In this document: one piece after another, positions 31,946-43,329 of the stretch
How the letters are laid out: each line of letters begins with the position of its first letter
How positions within the stretch are numbered: the first letter of the stretch is position 1
Assembly (NCBI GenBank): GCA_036346205.1
Contig: JARFJB010000762.1
Span: forward strand, 62,001 to 126,000
Direction of reading: 5' to 3'
DNA: 64,000 bases
DNA from: Vesta saturnalis
Lineage: Eukaryota; Arthropoda; Insecta; Coleoptera; Lampyridae
Translations under genes and position numbers: made by a program
Notes under the pieces: generated by a model
Seen by the model: the letters and a program-made list of their open reading frames with translations, nothing else
Databases searched by the model: none
Told to the model about the DNA's origin: nothing

Positions 31946-32447
31946 GTAGAATGAGCCCACTATCGGGGCGAAACCCTGCACATGTGCTCTATTTAGTTTT
32001 TAATTCCATCCCCTGGAGGGTATGCAACCGTGGATACGTATTTTAATTGCAGGCTTCTTTTCAGGCGCTATTTTCAACCGTGATGACGTATTTATGATCC
32101 GCACCCCGTAATTAGGGCCCTTTTGATAGTAGTAAGAGCTTTTTTTTTGGTAGTCCAGCCCTGGAGGACTACCTTATTGGTCGTGCGAACAGATTTTTTT
32201 ACTCAATTTTAAGTCCTAAAGTAATTTTAAATTCAAGACAAATGACTACGGTTTTCTCCAATCGTAATATAAAGTCATTATATTCCGGATTTCCCCAGTT
32301 CTGCAATCGCAATAACATCCTTTCACTATTCAATACCTCTGACGTACTTGGAAAAACCGTGTAATTACTTGAAAGACAAACAGACCTGGAAATTACATAA
32401 AAGACAGAGAATTCGACTTTCGTTTCCAATTTTGATAATTGCTTCTG

Positions 32448-32945
32448 CCAACCTTATTCGGCTCAACACAAAACACAAAAACAATGTGCAAGTCTAGGAT
32501 GCTGATTTGAAATCAGTTTCTCCTAACCTTGTTCGAATTAATACAAAAACAAAACGAAGTGCAAATCTAGGAAGGTGATTTGAAATCACGTTCTCCCAAC
32601 CTTATTCGAATTAATACAAAAACAAAAGCAATGTGCAAGTCTAGGGTGTTGATTTGAAATCAGTTTCTGCCAACCTTATTCGATTTAATACAAAAACAAA
32701 AAAAGATGCATATCTAGGCTGTTGATTTGAATGCAGCTTCTACCAAGCTTATTCGGGTTAATACAAAAACAAGATGCAAGTCCAGGATATTGACTTGACA
32801 TCAGCTTCGGCGAACCTTATTCGTATTATAACAAAAACAAGATAAGTCTAGGATGATTTGGAATCAGCTTCTGCTTCTGCCAACTTTATTGTCGTATATA
32901 GTTGAATTTGTCTCTTAATTCTCTATTTGAATACCACATGAGCTA
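32448..32945. repeat. 73-bp tandem repeat, seven copies (left arm of K)
   Basis: Copies start at CCAACCTTATTCG-like sites near 32448, 32522, 32595, 32669, 32742, 32811 and 32881, a spacing of 69-74 bp. Each unit reads roughly: CCAACCTTATTCGATTTAAT, ACAAAAACAAAA, TGTGCAAGTCTAGGATGTTG, ATTTGAAATCAGCTTCTG. Confidence 0.85.
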
Positions 32946-33044
32946 CAGGACGTTGTATTTAAAAAACAGAAATTTTACAATTAGCCAAAGTTGACAACAC
33001 TGTAACGAGATTCAGGCATTCTAAATTGGCTCCTATGAAAGTTG

Positions 33045-33420
33045 GTTTTACACAAACACAAGCACAAACACAAGTACAGGCACAGACACAGGTGCAAACA
33101 CGCTAACACAAACATGAAAACACGCCATCACGTAAACACGCAAAGGCGCAAACACGGAAACACGCAAAACACGTCAACACGAAAACACGCAAACACGAAA
33201 GCACGCGAACACGAAAACACGCCAACATGCAAACACGAAAACAGCTAAACACAAAAACACGTAAACAAGCAAACTCGCAAATACGAAAACAGCCAAACAC
33301 GCGAACACGATAGCACACAAACACGAAACCACTCAAACACACGCGCACGCCCGTTCCCATACACAGACGCTCACGCACGCACGCATACACCCACTCACGT
33401 ACGCACACACGCACATGCAA
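33045..33420. repeat. CA-rich minisatellite (AAACACGC/AAACACGA units)
   Basis: Short units of 7-8 bp (AAACACG followed by C, A or CC) after ACAAGCACAAACACAAG. Open frames here are repeat artefacts. A similar block occurs at 33690-33980. Confidence 0.9.
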
Positions 33421-33424
33421 AAGC

Positions 33425-33476
33425 GGTTTTAGGTTAGGTCAATGCCCGCGCGCGAACGTTGGCCTAACCTAAAACC
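33425..33476. repeat. TTAGGTTAGG palindrome
   Basis: GGTTTTAGGTTAGG (33425-33438) and CCTAACCTAAAACC (33463-33476) are perfect complements around a GC-rich spacer (GCCCGCGCGCGAACG). The arms contain two units of the insect telomere repeat TTAGG. A mutated second copy follows at about 33991-34034 (GGTTAGGTC ... GACCTAAC). Confidence 0.8.
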
Positions 33477-33611
33477 TCGGGTTTATTAATCTAAAATAAC
33501 ATAGTACGTGTACTGACCTAACCCAAAAGTTTGCATGTATTAATCCAATCTAATATTGTACATATATTGACCTAACTTAAAATTGTTCATATAAGACATG
33601 TATAGGAGTGT

Positions 33612-33980
33612 GTGCGTGTGCGTGCGGGCGTGCATGCGTGTGTACGTGCGTTTATGTGTGTGTGCGTGCGTTTGTGTGTGTGCATGTGTGTGAGTAAACA
33701 CAAACATACAAACACGCAAACACGAAATCACGCAAGAGCGCAAACACGGAAACACGCAAAACACGCCAACATGAAAACACGCCAACGCGCAAACACGCCA
33801 ACACGCAAACACGGAAACACAAACACACAAACACTCAAACACGAAAGCACGCAAACCCAAAAACACGTAAACAAGCAAACATGAAAACACGCAAATACGA
33901 ACACACCCAAACACGCAAATAAGATAACAGGCAAACACGAAACCACTTAAACACACGCGCACACCCGTTCCCACACACAC
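33612..33980. repeat. GT then CA satellite between the two central blocks of K
   Basis: GTGTGCGTGTGCGTGC-type sequence (33610-33690) turns into AAACACGCAAACACGA-type units (33690-33970). The strand switch is itself part of the palindromic design. Confidence 0.85.
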
Positions 33981-34189
33981 ACCCTGGTTAGGTCAGTACT
34001 CGTGCGCGAGCATTGACCTAACGTAAAACCTCGGGTTTATTAATCTAGCCTAATATAGTACGAGTATTGACCTAACTCAAAATTTTGCGTGTATTACTCC
34101 AATCTAATATTGTACATATATTGACCTAACCTAAAATTGTTCGTATATTGACAGCAACGCCGAAGGTTATCTCATAAGACATGTATAGA

Positions 34190-34374
34190 AGTGTGTACGT
34201 GTTCGTGCGTGCATGCGTGTGTGCGTGCGTGCGTTTGTGTGTGTGTGTGTGTGTGTGTGTTCGTGCGCTTGTGTGTATGTGTGTGCGTGAGCAAATACAA
34301 ACGTACAAACACGCAAACACAAACATGTAAACACGAAAACACGCAAAACACGCGTGCGTTTGTGTGTGTGCGTG

Positions 34375-34412
<38 letters not shown>

Positions 34413-34640
34413 AGCGTGCGTGCGTGTGTGTCTGCGTGTTTGCTTGTTTGCGTGTTTGCTTATTTTCGTGTTTTCGTATTTGCGTGTTTTCGTGTTTGCG
34501 TCTGTGTCTGTGTCTGTGTCTGTGTCTGTGTCTGTGTCTGTGTCTGTGTCTGTGTCTGTCTGTGTCTGTCTGTGCCTGTCTGTGCCTGTCTGTGCCTGTG
34601 TCTGTGCCTTTGCCTGTGTTTGTGTTTGTGCTTGTGCTTT
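34190..34640. repeat. GT-rich satellite of the right arm of K
   Basis: GT runs with GTGCGTGC, a short AAACACG island (34297-34350), GT again, then GTTTTCGTGTTTGC units and about ten TGTGTC units (34500-34560). It mirrors the CA blocks in the left arm. Confidence 0.9.
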
Positions 34641-34802
34641 ATAAAACCCACTTTCATAGGAGCCAATTTAGAATTCCTGAATCGCCTTACAGTGTTGTCA
34701 ACTTTGACTAATTGTAAAATTTCTGTTTTTTAAAGACAACGTCCTGTATATTATGTGGTATTCAAATAGAGGATTAAGAGACACATTCAACTATTTACCA
34801 CA

Positions 34803-35095
34803 ATAAGGTTGGCAGAATCGTGGACTTGCATCTTGCTTTTGTTTTTGTATTCAATCGAATAAAGTTGGCAGCAGCTGATTTCAAATAAACATCATAGATA
34901 TGTATCATTTTTTTGTTTTTGTACTAAATCCAATAAGGTTGGCAGAAGCTGCTTTCAAATCAACATTCTTGTCTTGTGCATTGTTTTTGTGTTAAATCTA
35001 ATAGGGTTGACAGAAACTGATTTTAAATCAACATCCTAAACTTGCCCATTGTATTTGTTTTTTTGTGTTAAATCGAATAAGGTTGGCAGAACCAA
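34803..35095. repeat. 73-bp tandem repeat, about five copies (right arm of K)
   Basis: Inverted counterparts of the left-arm units, marked by CAATAAGGTTGGCAGAA at about 34802, 34857, 34930, 35002 and 35075. Confidence 0.8.
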
Positions 35096-35473
35096 TTATC
35101 AAAATTGAAAATGAAAGTCGACTTGTCTGTCTTTTATGTAATTTCAAGGTCTGTTTGTATTTCAAGTAATTAGCTAATTACATTATCTTGAATTTATTTC
35201 TATATTACTTGAATAGTAATTAAAAATCTGTTAACACGTCAATCAGATAGTCCTCCAGGGATGGACTACCAAAAAAAATCTCTTAATACTGCCAAAAGGG
35301 CCCTAATTACCGGGTGCGGGGCATAAATAAGGTATCACGGTTGAAAGTAGTGTCTGAAAAGAAGCCTGCAATTAAGATACGTGCCAATGGTTGCATACCA
35401 TTCAGGGGCTGGAATTAACAACTACACAGTGCGCATCCGTCGGGTTTGCGTTCCTATAGTGGGTTCATTCTAC

Positions 35474-37080
35474 TAACGAACGAAGTCAAACAACGAAAAA
35501 GTCGCATCAAAAAATATGTTTAATCACATTTTAATGCAAGTCCAAAATTGTGAATAACTGGAATTTGACATACCAATTAAAAAAATAGTTTAATCATAAC
35601 AAATCTAACAAAGAAATAATTTTCCGTTAGTATTTAAAGACTACATTCGTTATAAATTGAAAGCAGAATGATGTAATCATTGCAATGTTGTGGTAACTTA
35701 ACATACTTAAGTAGTAAAACATTTACTAACTGGTCTAGGAAAAACACGATATTAAACCTAGACATACCAAAAGCTATCATTCAGATGTACCATTTGTCAC
35801 GTGTGAAAGTCATGCGACAAATTGAGTAATTTTTTTTGCATTATTAAACCGCCGAACATAAACATTTAAATACAATAGAACCACTGATTAGAAAGTCAAC
35901 CCTTAATTATTCACTCATCTGAGTGGAAAATTAGCAATGGAATAGTCCTATAAGTAAATTATATCGGTTGATTAAAATACTAATGATATAATATATAGTT
36001 TATTCTGTTGAATACATATTTATACAATATACACCTGTTCATTGCCATTCAAATGTTAAAAATAATGAAAGCCTTTTCAAATATTATGTACTACTTTTTC
36101 CAGTTATACAAACCAGCTTGTATGTATATCTTTTATAATTCGGGAAGTTGTCAATATTTATACTGATTCTGCACCTTTTGAGGTCGTTATTAGTTTTTTT
36201 TTTGCGTTGCACCTTATTTAGAAGTTTGTATACATTGTAAAGTACCGTTCTTTTTTTACTTTTACCATTATTACGTAATGCAATATTAATGAGATCGTGT
36301 CCGTGCACGTTGATCAAGCAAACTTAGATATTCCATTTTAAAATTGTAGTAGTTAAACCCATATCACGTTCTCTGTTGAATTTATATCAAGGCTGATGTA
36401 CGGTCGGATAGCAGAGTTAAGTTAGCTGTACATCGTTTTGCGAACTTTCCAATTCAATCTAAGTTCAACGTACAATTACCGTCACGACCTTGGCAGTTTT
36501 TGTAAATATATTTACTCTTTTTTATTGTCGGACTTGGTTTATACTTTATATAGACTATTTTTTGTCATCTGCTTCAAGTTTTGAATGGACATCACATTTA
36601 AGCTTTAATTAAAATTTGCATATTCATAGCTTCTGCGAACTTTTAGTTTTACTATGCTCCACGAAATACTTGATCGTTTGAGAAACATAATAAATTCACA
36701 AAAGAGTAAGATTAAACACTCTCGTCCTGTATTGCAATAACCACTTTTGTGAGGACAATCAAATAAAAATTGATTTCTTATAGGGCGTTCCAGTAACCTA
36801 ACCTTAAAAACGAACCACATCGGTTTGTGGGGCAAACAAATCTGTCATTTGTGTGTTGTGGCATACGATTTGTAACGAGGAAAACTAGTAGACGTGTTTA
36901 TTATGGTGGTAATTACTGTTAAGTGTGTTAAATATACTGATACATTATACTAATAATAATATACTAATATACTTTTGTTAACTATTTTTAAATTTTAAAA
37001 CTTAATCCTAATGTTTCTCCAGAAAGCACAGTGACTAAAGATTTATTTTTCATACAGATATAAGTGTAAACAGGGTATTA
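35474..37080. other. Noncoding DNA without clear features
   Basis: AT-rich. A 77-codon minus-strand frame at 36084-36317 (KRTVLYNVYKLLNKVQRKKK) has no family I recognise. Short inverted phrases TTGTGGGGCAAA (about 36826) and TTTGCCCCACAA (37081-37092) may mark a small decayed insertion. Confidence 0.35.
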
Positions 37081-37127
37081 TTTGCCCCACAACCACAACG
37101 TCTTATCAGCTGATTCAGTTTGACACT

Positions 37128-37162
37128 ATGTCAGATTGCTCTATTAAAAGTGAGGTAGAAGA
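37128..37162 (+). CDS. Candidate first coding exon (MSDCSIKSEVEE)
   Basis: ATG at 37128 in the context ACACTATGTC opens 11 codons plus two bases, then an ideal donor GAAGA/GTAAGTAGG at 37163. The peptide MSDCSIKSEVE resembles the short acidic first exon of many insect zinc-finger proteins ('IK.E.EE'). No following exon was identified in the window, so this may be coincidence. If real, it begins another plus-strand gene. Confidence 0.25.
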
Positions 37163-37391
37163 GTAAGTAGGAAAACGATCGGAATTCGGTAATTCGAGTT
37201 AAAATTTTAAATTCAATTAAGGCTGTTCCTTCGTTTTTAAAGATTAATCAACTTTTAAAGTCTAACATAATTAGAGTTGAATATTCATATTTAAAGGTGC
37301 TTTGAAAGAAATCATATTGACCATTATTGGTGTTAGCATTTAACTATTGATTATTTTCTAAATTTTCTATATTTGAAGGAATTTGAATTTA

Positions 37392-37850
37392 CCGGGTTGC
37401 CAGATAAGAATGCAAACTGCTGTTTCTCGAAAATTATTCGTCGTAGAGAGTTGCGCTAAAAAATTTTATTACTAAAGTGGCCAAAACAGACCGTGGAAAA
37501 TATTTTCAAATTTTAAGATGGCCGCCAGGGGGCGTAACCGCCATCCTAAACTTTTAAAGTGATTTTTTACTGAAACCTAGTAAATATACCAAAAAATTAT
37601 ATACTTTTTAAAGCTCAGCTTTATTCGAGTAATTTTTGTTTGACGAATCTACTAAAATAAAGTGGTGGGGGGAGATTCAGTGATTTTCTTAAATAAACCG
37701 CTGTAACTCCTAAACGACTAAACTGATTTTAATAAACTTAGTCTCGTTGGAAAGAGCATCTATTGCTCCATCAAATCCATCTTACCTGTCTAGTTTTAGT
37801 GATGCCGCTAGAGTGAGTTTTTTGATAATATCAGAAAATTGCAAAATTCT
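37392..37850. repeat. Single terminal repeat of an F/G-type element
   Basis: Starts TA-CCGGGTTGCCAGATAAGA and continues in the style of the F and G arms: 'ggc.gccAGGGGGCG' after about 130 bp, AACTCCTAAACGACTAAACT, TTTAATAAACTTAGTCTCGT, TGGAAAGAGC, and GCCGCTAGAG. No opposite arm occurs within several kb, so it is a solo terminal repeat, or half of an element whose other end was lost. Confidence 0.5.
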
Positions 37851-38164
37851 CTAAAAAGTTAAATACAATATGACTTTTTTTTTATAAAAATTTTAAAATG
37901 GAACGGTCAATGCTTTCATCATAAATAATATCTTTATATTTTATGATGTCTTTAAAAATCGTATTTAGACATCCATCAATAGGTTTAAATTTTAATACTT
38001 CAAATCTGTAATCTATGCTTAATAAAATATTCGGTCAGTAGTACGTGATTGACAGTAAAGTAATTCGAACTAAAAAAGAATTAAATTTTGTAATCGATCT
38101 GGCTCATTGCACAATTTCAAATCGATCATAAAACTCAAAATAAACAAAGATTAATTTCACGTAA

Positions 38165-38875
38165 GTAAGCACGGTACTCTGACAAAGTACAGGTCGCAGG
38201 TTCAAATCCTACTCAAGGTAAACTTTTTATTTATGTACTTAATAAAATTAATAATAATTTTTAATTACATATTTACTTTAGAACTTATTCGTTTATAACA
38301 AAACCTATAATAGTTTAATATTAGTCAAGTTGCTTTAGTATGTGTGAATTCTTGTGATATTGCAGGCTCACATTCCATTAATATAAGTAATTTGATTGTA
38401 ATCTCATTATATTTAGAATTTACATCAGTTCTACATACATAAAGACAAAATTTACATTCATTGGGGCTTGAATCTCGATAGCGCACTCGGTAATTCTGGG
38501 TCGTAGGCTCAAATCCTACTAGAGGTAAGCTTTTTATTTATGTATTTAATAAAATTAATAATAATTTTTAATTACATATTTACTTTTGAATTTATTCGTT
38601 TATAACAAAACTTATAATAATTTAATATTAGTCAAGTTGCTTTGGTATGTGTGAATCCTTGCGATACACAAAAAGACAAAATTTACATCCATTGGGGCTT
38701 GAATCTCGATAGCGCACTTGGTAAGCGCGGTATTCTAGGTCGTAGGCTCAAATCCTACTCGAGGTAAGCTTTTTATTTATGTATTTAATAAAATTAATAA
38801 TAATTTGTAATTACATATTTACTTTTGAACTTATTCGTCCATAACAAAACTAATAATAAAGATTAATTTCAAGTA
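38165..38875 (+). repeat. Three head-to-tail tRNA-derived units (SINE-A)
   Basis: Units end-marked by GGTAA(A/G)CTTTTTATTTATGT at about 38217, 38524 and 38763. The last two are 239 bp apart and almost identical; the first spacing is 307 bp, with extra sequence. Unit 1 is 5' truncated, with anticodon loop CTGACAA. Units 2 and 3 carry CTCGATAGCGCAC(T/C)(T/C)GGTAA but have lost the 3' half of the anticodon arm. In unit 3 the acceptor ATCTCGA/TCGAGGT (one G-T), the D-stem GCGC/GCGC and the T-stem GTAGG/CCTAC still pair. The tail ends TTATTCGTTTATAACAAAAC. Same family as 5468-5870. Confidence 0.8.
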
Positions 38876-39776
38876 TCAATACGTGTAACCCATTAGGTAA
38901 ATTGATAGGTTTTAAAATTTTATCTCAGCTGACACTAATAAACAACAATATAAAATTAAATACTGAATATATATATATTGGCGTTTTTGCAAAAATTCAA
39001 TACTTAAAGATTGAAAATCTTAATACTAAACACATTAAAATAGATAAAGTTCGATTATCCCTTTTACTCACAATGAACAATGATTAACGCAAAGCAAAAA
39101 TTATTCTAAAAGATAGTCGTACTTGTATCTGTTAAATAAAACCTAAAACTAATTCTTACGTTACGTTACGTTAATTAATCCTTTATCCGTAGATATAGTG
39201 TAGTCCATATGGTCTGCTTCCAGTAATCCTTTTAAATTTGCAAATGCACTATGCACAACACAGAAGACAGTCGTATCTGTTAATGCATTCGACTGTAACA
39301 CTTGCGAGCGAATGTCTACCGTTCACTCGCATATTTCTCTTCTGAGCTCTTCGCATTAACATAACATCACATGTTATGCTGTAATGTTTGCCCTTCAAAA
39401 CGTTTAACACAATGAAGAATGTTTACTCCCACTTAAATATTAAAACTCTTATTTGCTTTGTACAATCAATTTATATTGCTAACGATTGTACACATGTACT
39501 TCCTTCAATGTCAGTGTTGATCACCAAAGTCTTAATTAAATTTTACAAACTTTTAGTTCGATTACTTAAAAGGTTACTTTAGGGTTTCTTTATATTATTA
39601 TCGTCGCAGCTCTACTACTGAACACTATCAACAAAATATTTGCTGTTATTTTGAAATCTGCTTTCGAACTTTTTAAATTTCTTGAAGAAAATCACTATTT
39701 TCTTCAAGTCACAATAAAACCATTTGTGAATGTCAATATGATTTAGCACCTTTTGGGTTATTGCAGCTGCTATATA
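38876..39776. other. No recognisable feature
   Basis: AT-rich noncoding stretch; small open frames without motifs. Confidence 0.4.
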
Positions 39777-40299
39777 CACAGGGTCCTTAATTTCATCTCC
39801 CGTCTTTTGTAGCTTAGTTATTATTTAACTTAAAGTTTTAATATTTTGCACACTTTATCTGTGGCCTAGGGAGCATTTTAGGAAAATGTGAGTGATTATA
39901 CAGCGTTGTCCAAAAAAGTGTGACGCCATAATGTGATATTTTTTAAATGGCATACCTTATATTTTTTGCAGATTTAGTTAACTTTCATGATTATCTACAT
40001 AACCCTAAAATTGTATAGAATCGGTTGGATAACATCGACAAAAAAAAATATTAAAAAAATCAACTTTACATCACACTGGTTTTAAAAATGGTTAAAAATA
40101 CAAATAGTGGCTCGTTTTCAGATAATAAGCCAGGAACACATAAGTAAGGTGTAACAATCAAGCTGACGTCACACTTTTTTGGACCACCCTGTATAATAAA
40201 TCACATTTTCCTAACATGCTCCCTAGGTCACAGATAAAGTGTGCAAAATATTAAAACTTTACGCTACAAAAGACGCGAACTGAAATGAAGGACCCTGTG
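39777..40299. mobile_element. Palindromic MITE M
   Basis: Left arm 39777-39900 (CACAGGGTCCTTAATTTCAT, TTTAATATTTTGCACACTTT, ATCTGTG(G/A)CCTAGGGAGC, GGAAAATGTGA) pairs with 40192-40299. TA flanks lie at 39775-39776 and 40300-40301. Without the inner element it would be an almost loop-free palindrome of about 230 bp. The central TA has received element N. Confidence 0.8.
39901..40191. mobile_element. MITE N inserted at the centre of M
   Basis: A 291-bp element with terminal repeats of about 27 bp (CAGCGTTGTCCAAAAAAGTG and TGACG on the left; inverted right end CAGGGTGGTCCAAAAAAGTG and TGACG), and TA at 39899-39900 and 40192-40193. No coding capacity. The end sequence belongs to the CAGGGTGGTCCA type of mariner-like MITE. 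Confidence 0.85.
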
Positions 40300-40789
40300 T
40301 ACGTGCTGCTGAGACTACAATTTTCACAAATAAAAAGTGGAACAAGACGTAAACGATGCGAAGTAAACGTAGCCATCAGGAATTTAGTTTTAAATTCACT
40401 CAAAACTCGCTCAAAAAATCATTAATTGCAATTACATTTACTCTGTACATTTTCCAGACCGTATCTCAACTTTCTGTGCAACTTTTGCATGTGGGCGAAT
40501 CCTCATTCCGCACAATTTAGCGAACTACCTCACCCTCTAACAACTTCGTTCTTGATCATGCATTAAATTTTAATATTGCACAATATTACAAAATTTCTTT
40601 AATCCAAATTATTTTATACACAGTAGTAAGAACCAGTGGTCTCTTACCAGTGCCGTCCCTTGCCACAAAACATTATTTCTCAACCAAATTTAATGCTTTC
40701 AACACGAAAATCTTTCTACAACATTCAAATATTCTTTCATATGATAACTAATGCTTCATTAAATTTGATACGTGCACAAAAGGATTGTG
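40300..40789. other. No recognisable feature
   Basis: AT-rich noncoding stretch between element M and the dispersed repeat O. Confidence 0.4.
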
Positions 40790-42440
40790 GTAGAAAAGGA
40801 GAAAGTGTGCGGTAACACAAATTAAGAAATTAACCGGAAGCTAAGTCAGTCAGTTGGGCACTTGGATGCGTGGGCGGTTTGGTGTAGGAAAATACACAGA
40901 AAGATTAAAAGGGCACCACTTGATCTAAACTATTGTATCGCCCCTGGATCAAGAAAAGGGGGTACGGCATAAGGAGAGAGACGTTACAATTAAAATAAAT
41001 GCTGGACTAAGTCCAATCAGGTAAAAGGCCTGGCTAGGAATTTTGATCCTAGGCCACAGGAATAAAGAAACAACTGACGATCGTTTAACACCAACTTGTT
41101 TAATATAGATTTTTAATATTCGTAATTTTAACAAAAAAAAATTATTTACAAGGTACATAACTAGCTAATGTTTATATAAAATGTGATAATCTAAGAAACA
41201 ATAATCTGAGCAATGCACACAATCGTTATCCTAAGTTGGGATCGCTATCCGATATGTGACCCAAAATTTGAGAGAAATCAAACTAACTAAAAAAAATCTG
41301 ACCCAAAGGGTCTAGTAGTAACCCACTTACCTTTTTGGAAAGTGCTAAACCTATAATTTAAACCTATAATTTAAACAAAATGTTGAACAAGCTTTATAAT
41401 ACGTAAAATCAAAATATACATGTGCTCTGATCGACATCCGATGTTGACCCTAAAAATAAAACAACAAAACATATGTACAAAGTTAAACAAATAACTTTAA
41501 ACCGAAGTCTTAGGAAGAGCTCTCCTTAAAACTGGTATTTCAGTTTTAAATCAAACCAAAATGCACTTTAAAACCCAAAATATAAACTAAAACCTCCACT
41601 AAATATCTACCATCGCTTTTCTTTTTTTTTTTTGTAAGCGCAAAGAAATTAAATTTTGCAGTTAGCAGTATAGACAAAGCAAACGTAATACATACAGATT
41701 CAGAAAGGCTGAGTTTGTCACTAGCTTTATAAGTGTAAAATATAAATTTAAATAAGCACAAAGGAAAATCTTAAGCATTAGTTTTAAACATGTGGCTGAA
41801 GGCCGTAATAAGAAATTGAATAACTTCCTTATTAAGATAGCGTTTGTAGCTTAAACAATTTTAACCAGTGAAATGCAACACATGCATTAACCTAAATAAG
41901 CATAATATTTATGAAATACTTATAGGATCAAGCAATTTAAATTTTATATAACCCAAATGTTACTATAGTTTAGGACGCGCTCTGTGCAATATAGACCAAT
42001 ATACTAGGTTCAAAGTACATATCAAAACAGCTGATGGCTGAACTGTATGTACACAGACATAAAACTATTAAATCAAATTGTGAATTTTTGTAACTGTAAG
42101 ACTAAATACACACAAAAATAATCAAAGATTGAAGTTAAAGATTAACAGTTAACAAACCAAGTACAGGTGTAAGTAAGCCAGCTCGAATTCCCAGTTAAAC
42201 TTAACTAACGTTTGTAGTTAGAAGTACATAACCTCATTCCATATAATTCTAATAAGAGGTTCACCAAAACGGTTACAGGCATTAAATTTTCCAAAAAAGA
42301 TAAACTTAGCAGTACAATGGTAATTCGGGATAATAGCGAGTTGTTCTCAGAGTAACCCCAGCAATTGTATATGTAACGAGAGCCTCGTCATGCAGAATTA
42401 GTCATTAAAATGCACTCACCTGGTAATGAACGTGTGTGTA
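40790..42440 (+). repeat. Dispersed repeat O, copy 1
   Basis: Shares blocks in the same order and orientation with 61340-63310: GTGTGC(G/C)GTAACA, GCACTTGGATGCGTG, ATACACAGA(A/G)A, CACTTGAT, ATCAAGAAAAGGG, 'GAGAGACG.TACAATTAAA', and later TAGGAAGAGCTCTCCTTA, TTTTAAATCAA and 'GCTGAAGGC'. No protein is encoded. It could be the untranslated part of a retroelement, or a large non-autonomous element; copy 2 lies just downstream of an LTR and primer-binding site. The right border is uncertain. Confidence 0.6.
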
Positions 42441-43329
42441 TTATTTAGTCGAATGTATTACCAGATATAATTTATGTGTTTTAGTCAAACGGATGATACT
42501 ATGTGAAGGAGTACTCATAAAATGTCCTATGCTCCATCTCGGAGAGCAGTTGTATTATTTCATAGCTCGGAGACACGTTGGCCGACAATACTGGTAGTAT
42601 CGGTCAATAATATCTTCAGAACGAAAGAAACGATAAAATTCAATAAGATGAAAAGAACCTATATAAACCAATTGCGTTAGAAAATGAGTTGATACGAAAT
42701 TTTCTTTTAAAATGTGTGTTATTTTACAATATTACAATATGTATTTATTGATTTTAAATTATTAATGTAACGGAAGAAAGTGTTTTAACATACCTCTTGA
42801 TTCGAAGCGAAATGTGTGTTAGAAACTAATTAGATCCGTAAAATACGATCACTAACCAAATTTAGTACAATTAGATATATAGAAAGCCAAATCCAGTACC
42901 AAAACTGTATATAATTTTAAGTAATGTTACAATAAAATCATAGAAATTTTCTCCATATATCATGATAGTTTTCTAACGACGCATCAATTTTGTTAAAAAT
43001 AGCGGTCCCCTTATCAAAAAGAACCAGAAAAGAAGACGTGATTTTCTTCAACAAATTAGAAATTTTTAAAACTACCACATGTTCCAAATTATTTGAAAAA
43101 GCAAAAGTGTATAATGTATACTGTTGCCAAATTTACTAATATTGAAGTTAAAGTATAGGATGTTGCGAAATCATTGAGCATAAAAATGTCAACTCAAAAA
43201 TCTCCTTATACAAAAGTTACACGTATTAAATTCCAGTGGCGTATTATTTACACCAACTGACATTCTGCATACACTAAAAAATTTTTTGTCGTGCAAACTC
43301 ACTTTATTTACATTCAAAATACGTTCCAT
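42441..43329. other. No recognisable feature
   Basis: AT-rich sequence without motifs or repeat partners seen. Confidence 0.35.

Larger units (their letters stand above)
31946..35473. mobile_element. Foldback element K with satellite-filled arms
   Basis: A 3528-bp palindrome. Left end GTAGAATGAGCCCACTAT (31946), right end its complement with one difference (35473). Each arm, from the outside in: a unique segment (TCCATCCCCTGGAGGGTATG; AATTAGGGCCCTTTTG), tandem 73-bp repeats (seven left, five right), ACAGAAATTTTACAATTAGC, GGCTCCTATGAAAGTGGGTT-type sequence, then CA/GT satellites. At the centre lie two direct copies of a block of about 185 bp (33427-33612, 33983-34196) with TTAGG motifs. No protein is encoded. 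The architecture resembles Drosophila FB and Galileo elements, whose arms also carry tandem repeats. No target duplication was clear. Confidence 0.8.

Noticed and set aside
33425..34034. Interstitial telomere array
   Set aside because: Only two TTAGG units per site; part of a palindrome inside element K.
33042..34733. Several open frames of 60-180 codons
   Set aside because: Same artefact in the CA/GT satellites of element K.
36084..36317. Lysine-rich 77-codon minus frame as a gene
   Set aside because: No recognised motif, no neighbours, and AT-rich composition favours chance Lys/Asn codons.
38165..38875. CRISPR-like regular array
   Set aside because: Spacing is uneven, the 'repeats' are tRNA-like and AT-rich tails, and the genome is eukaryotic.
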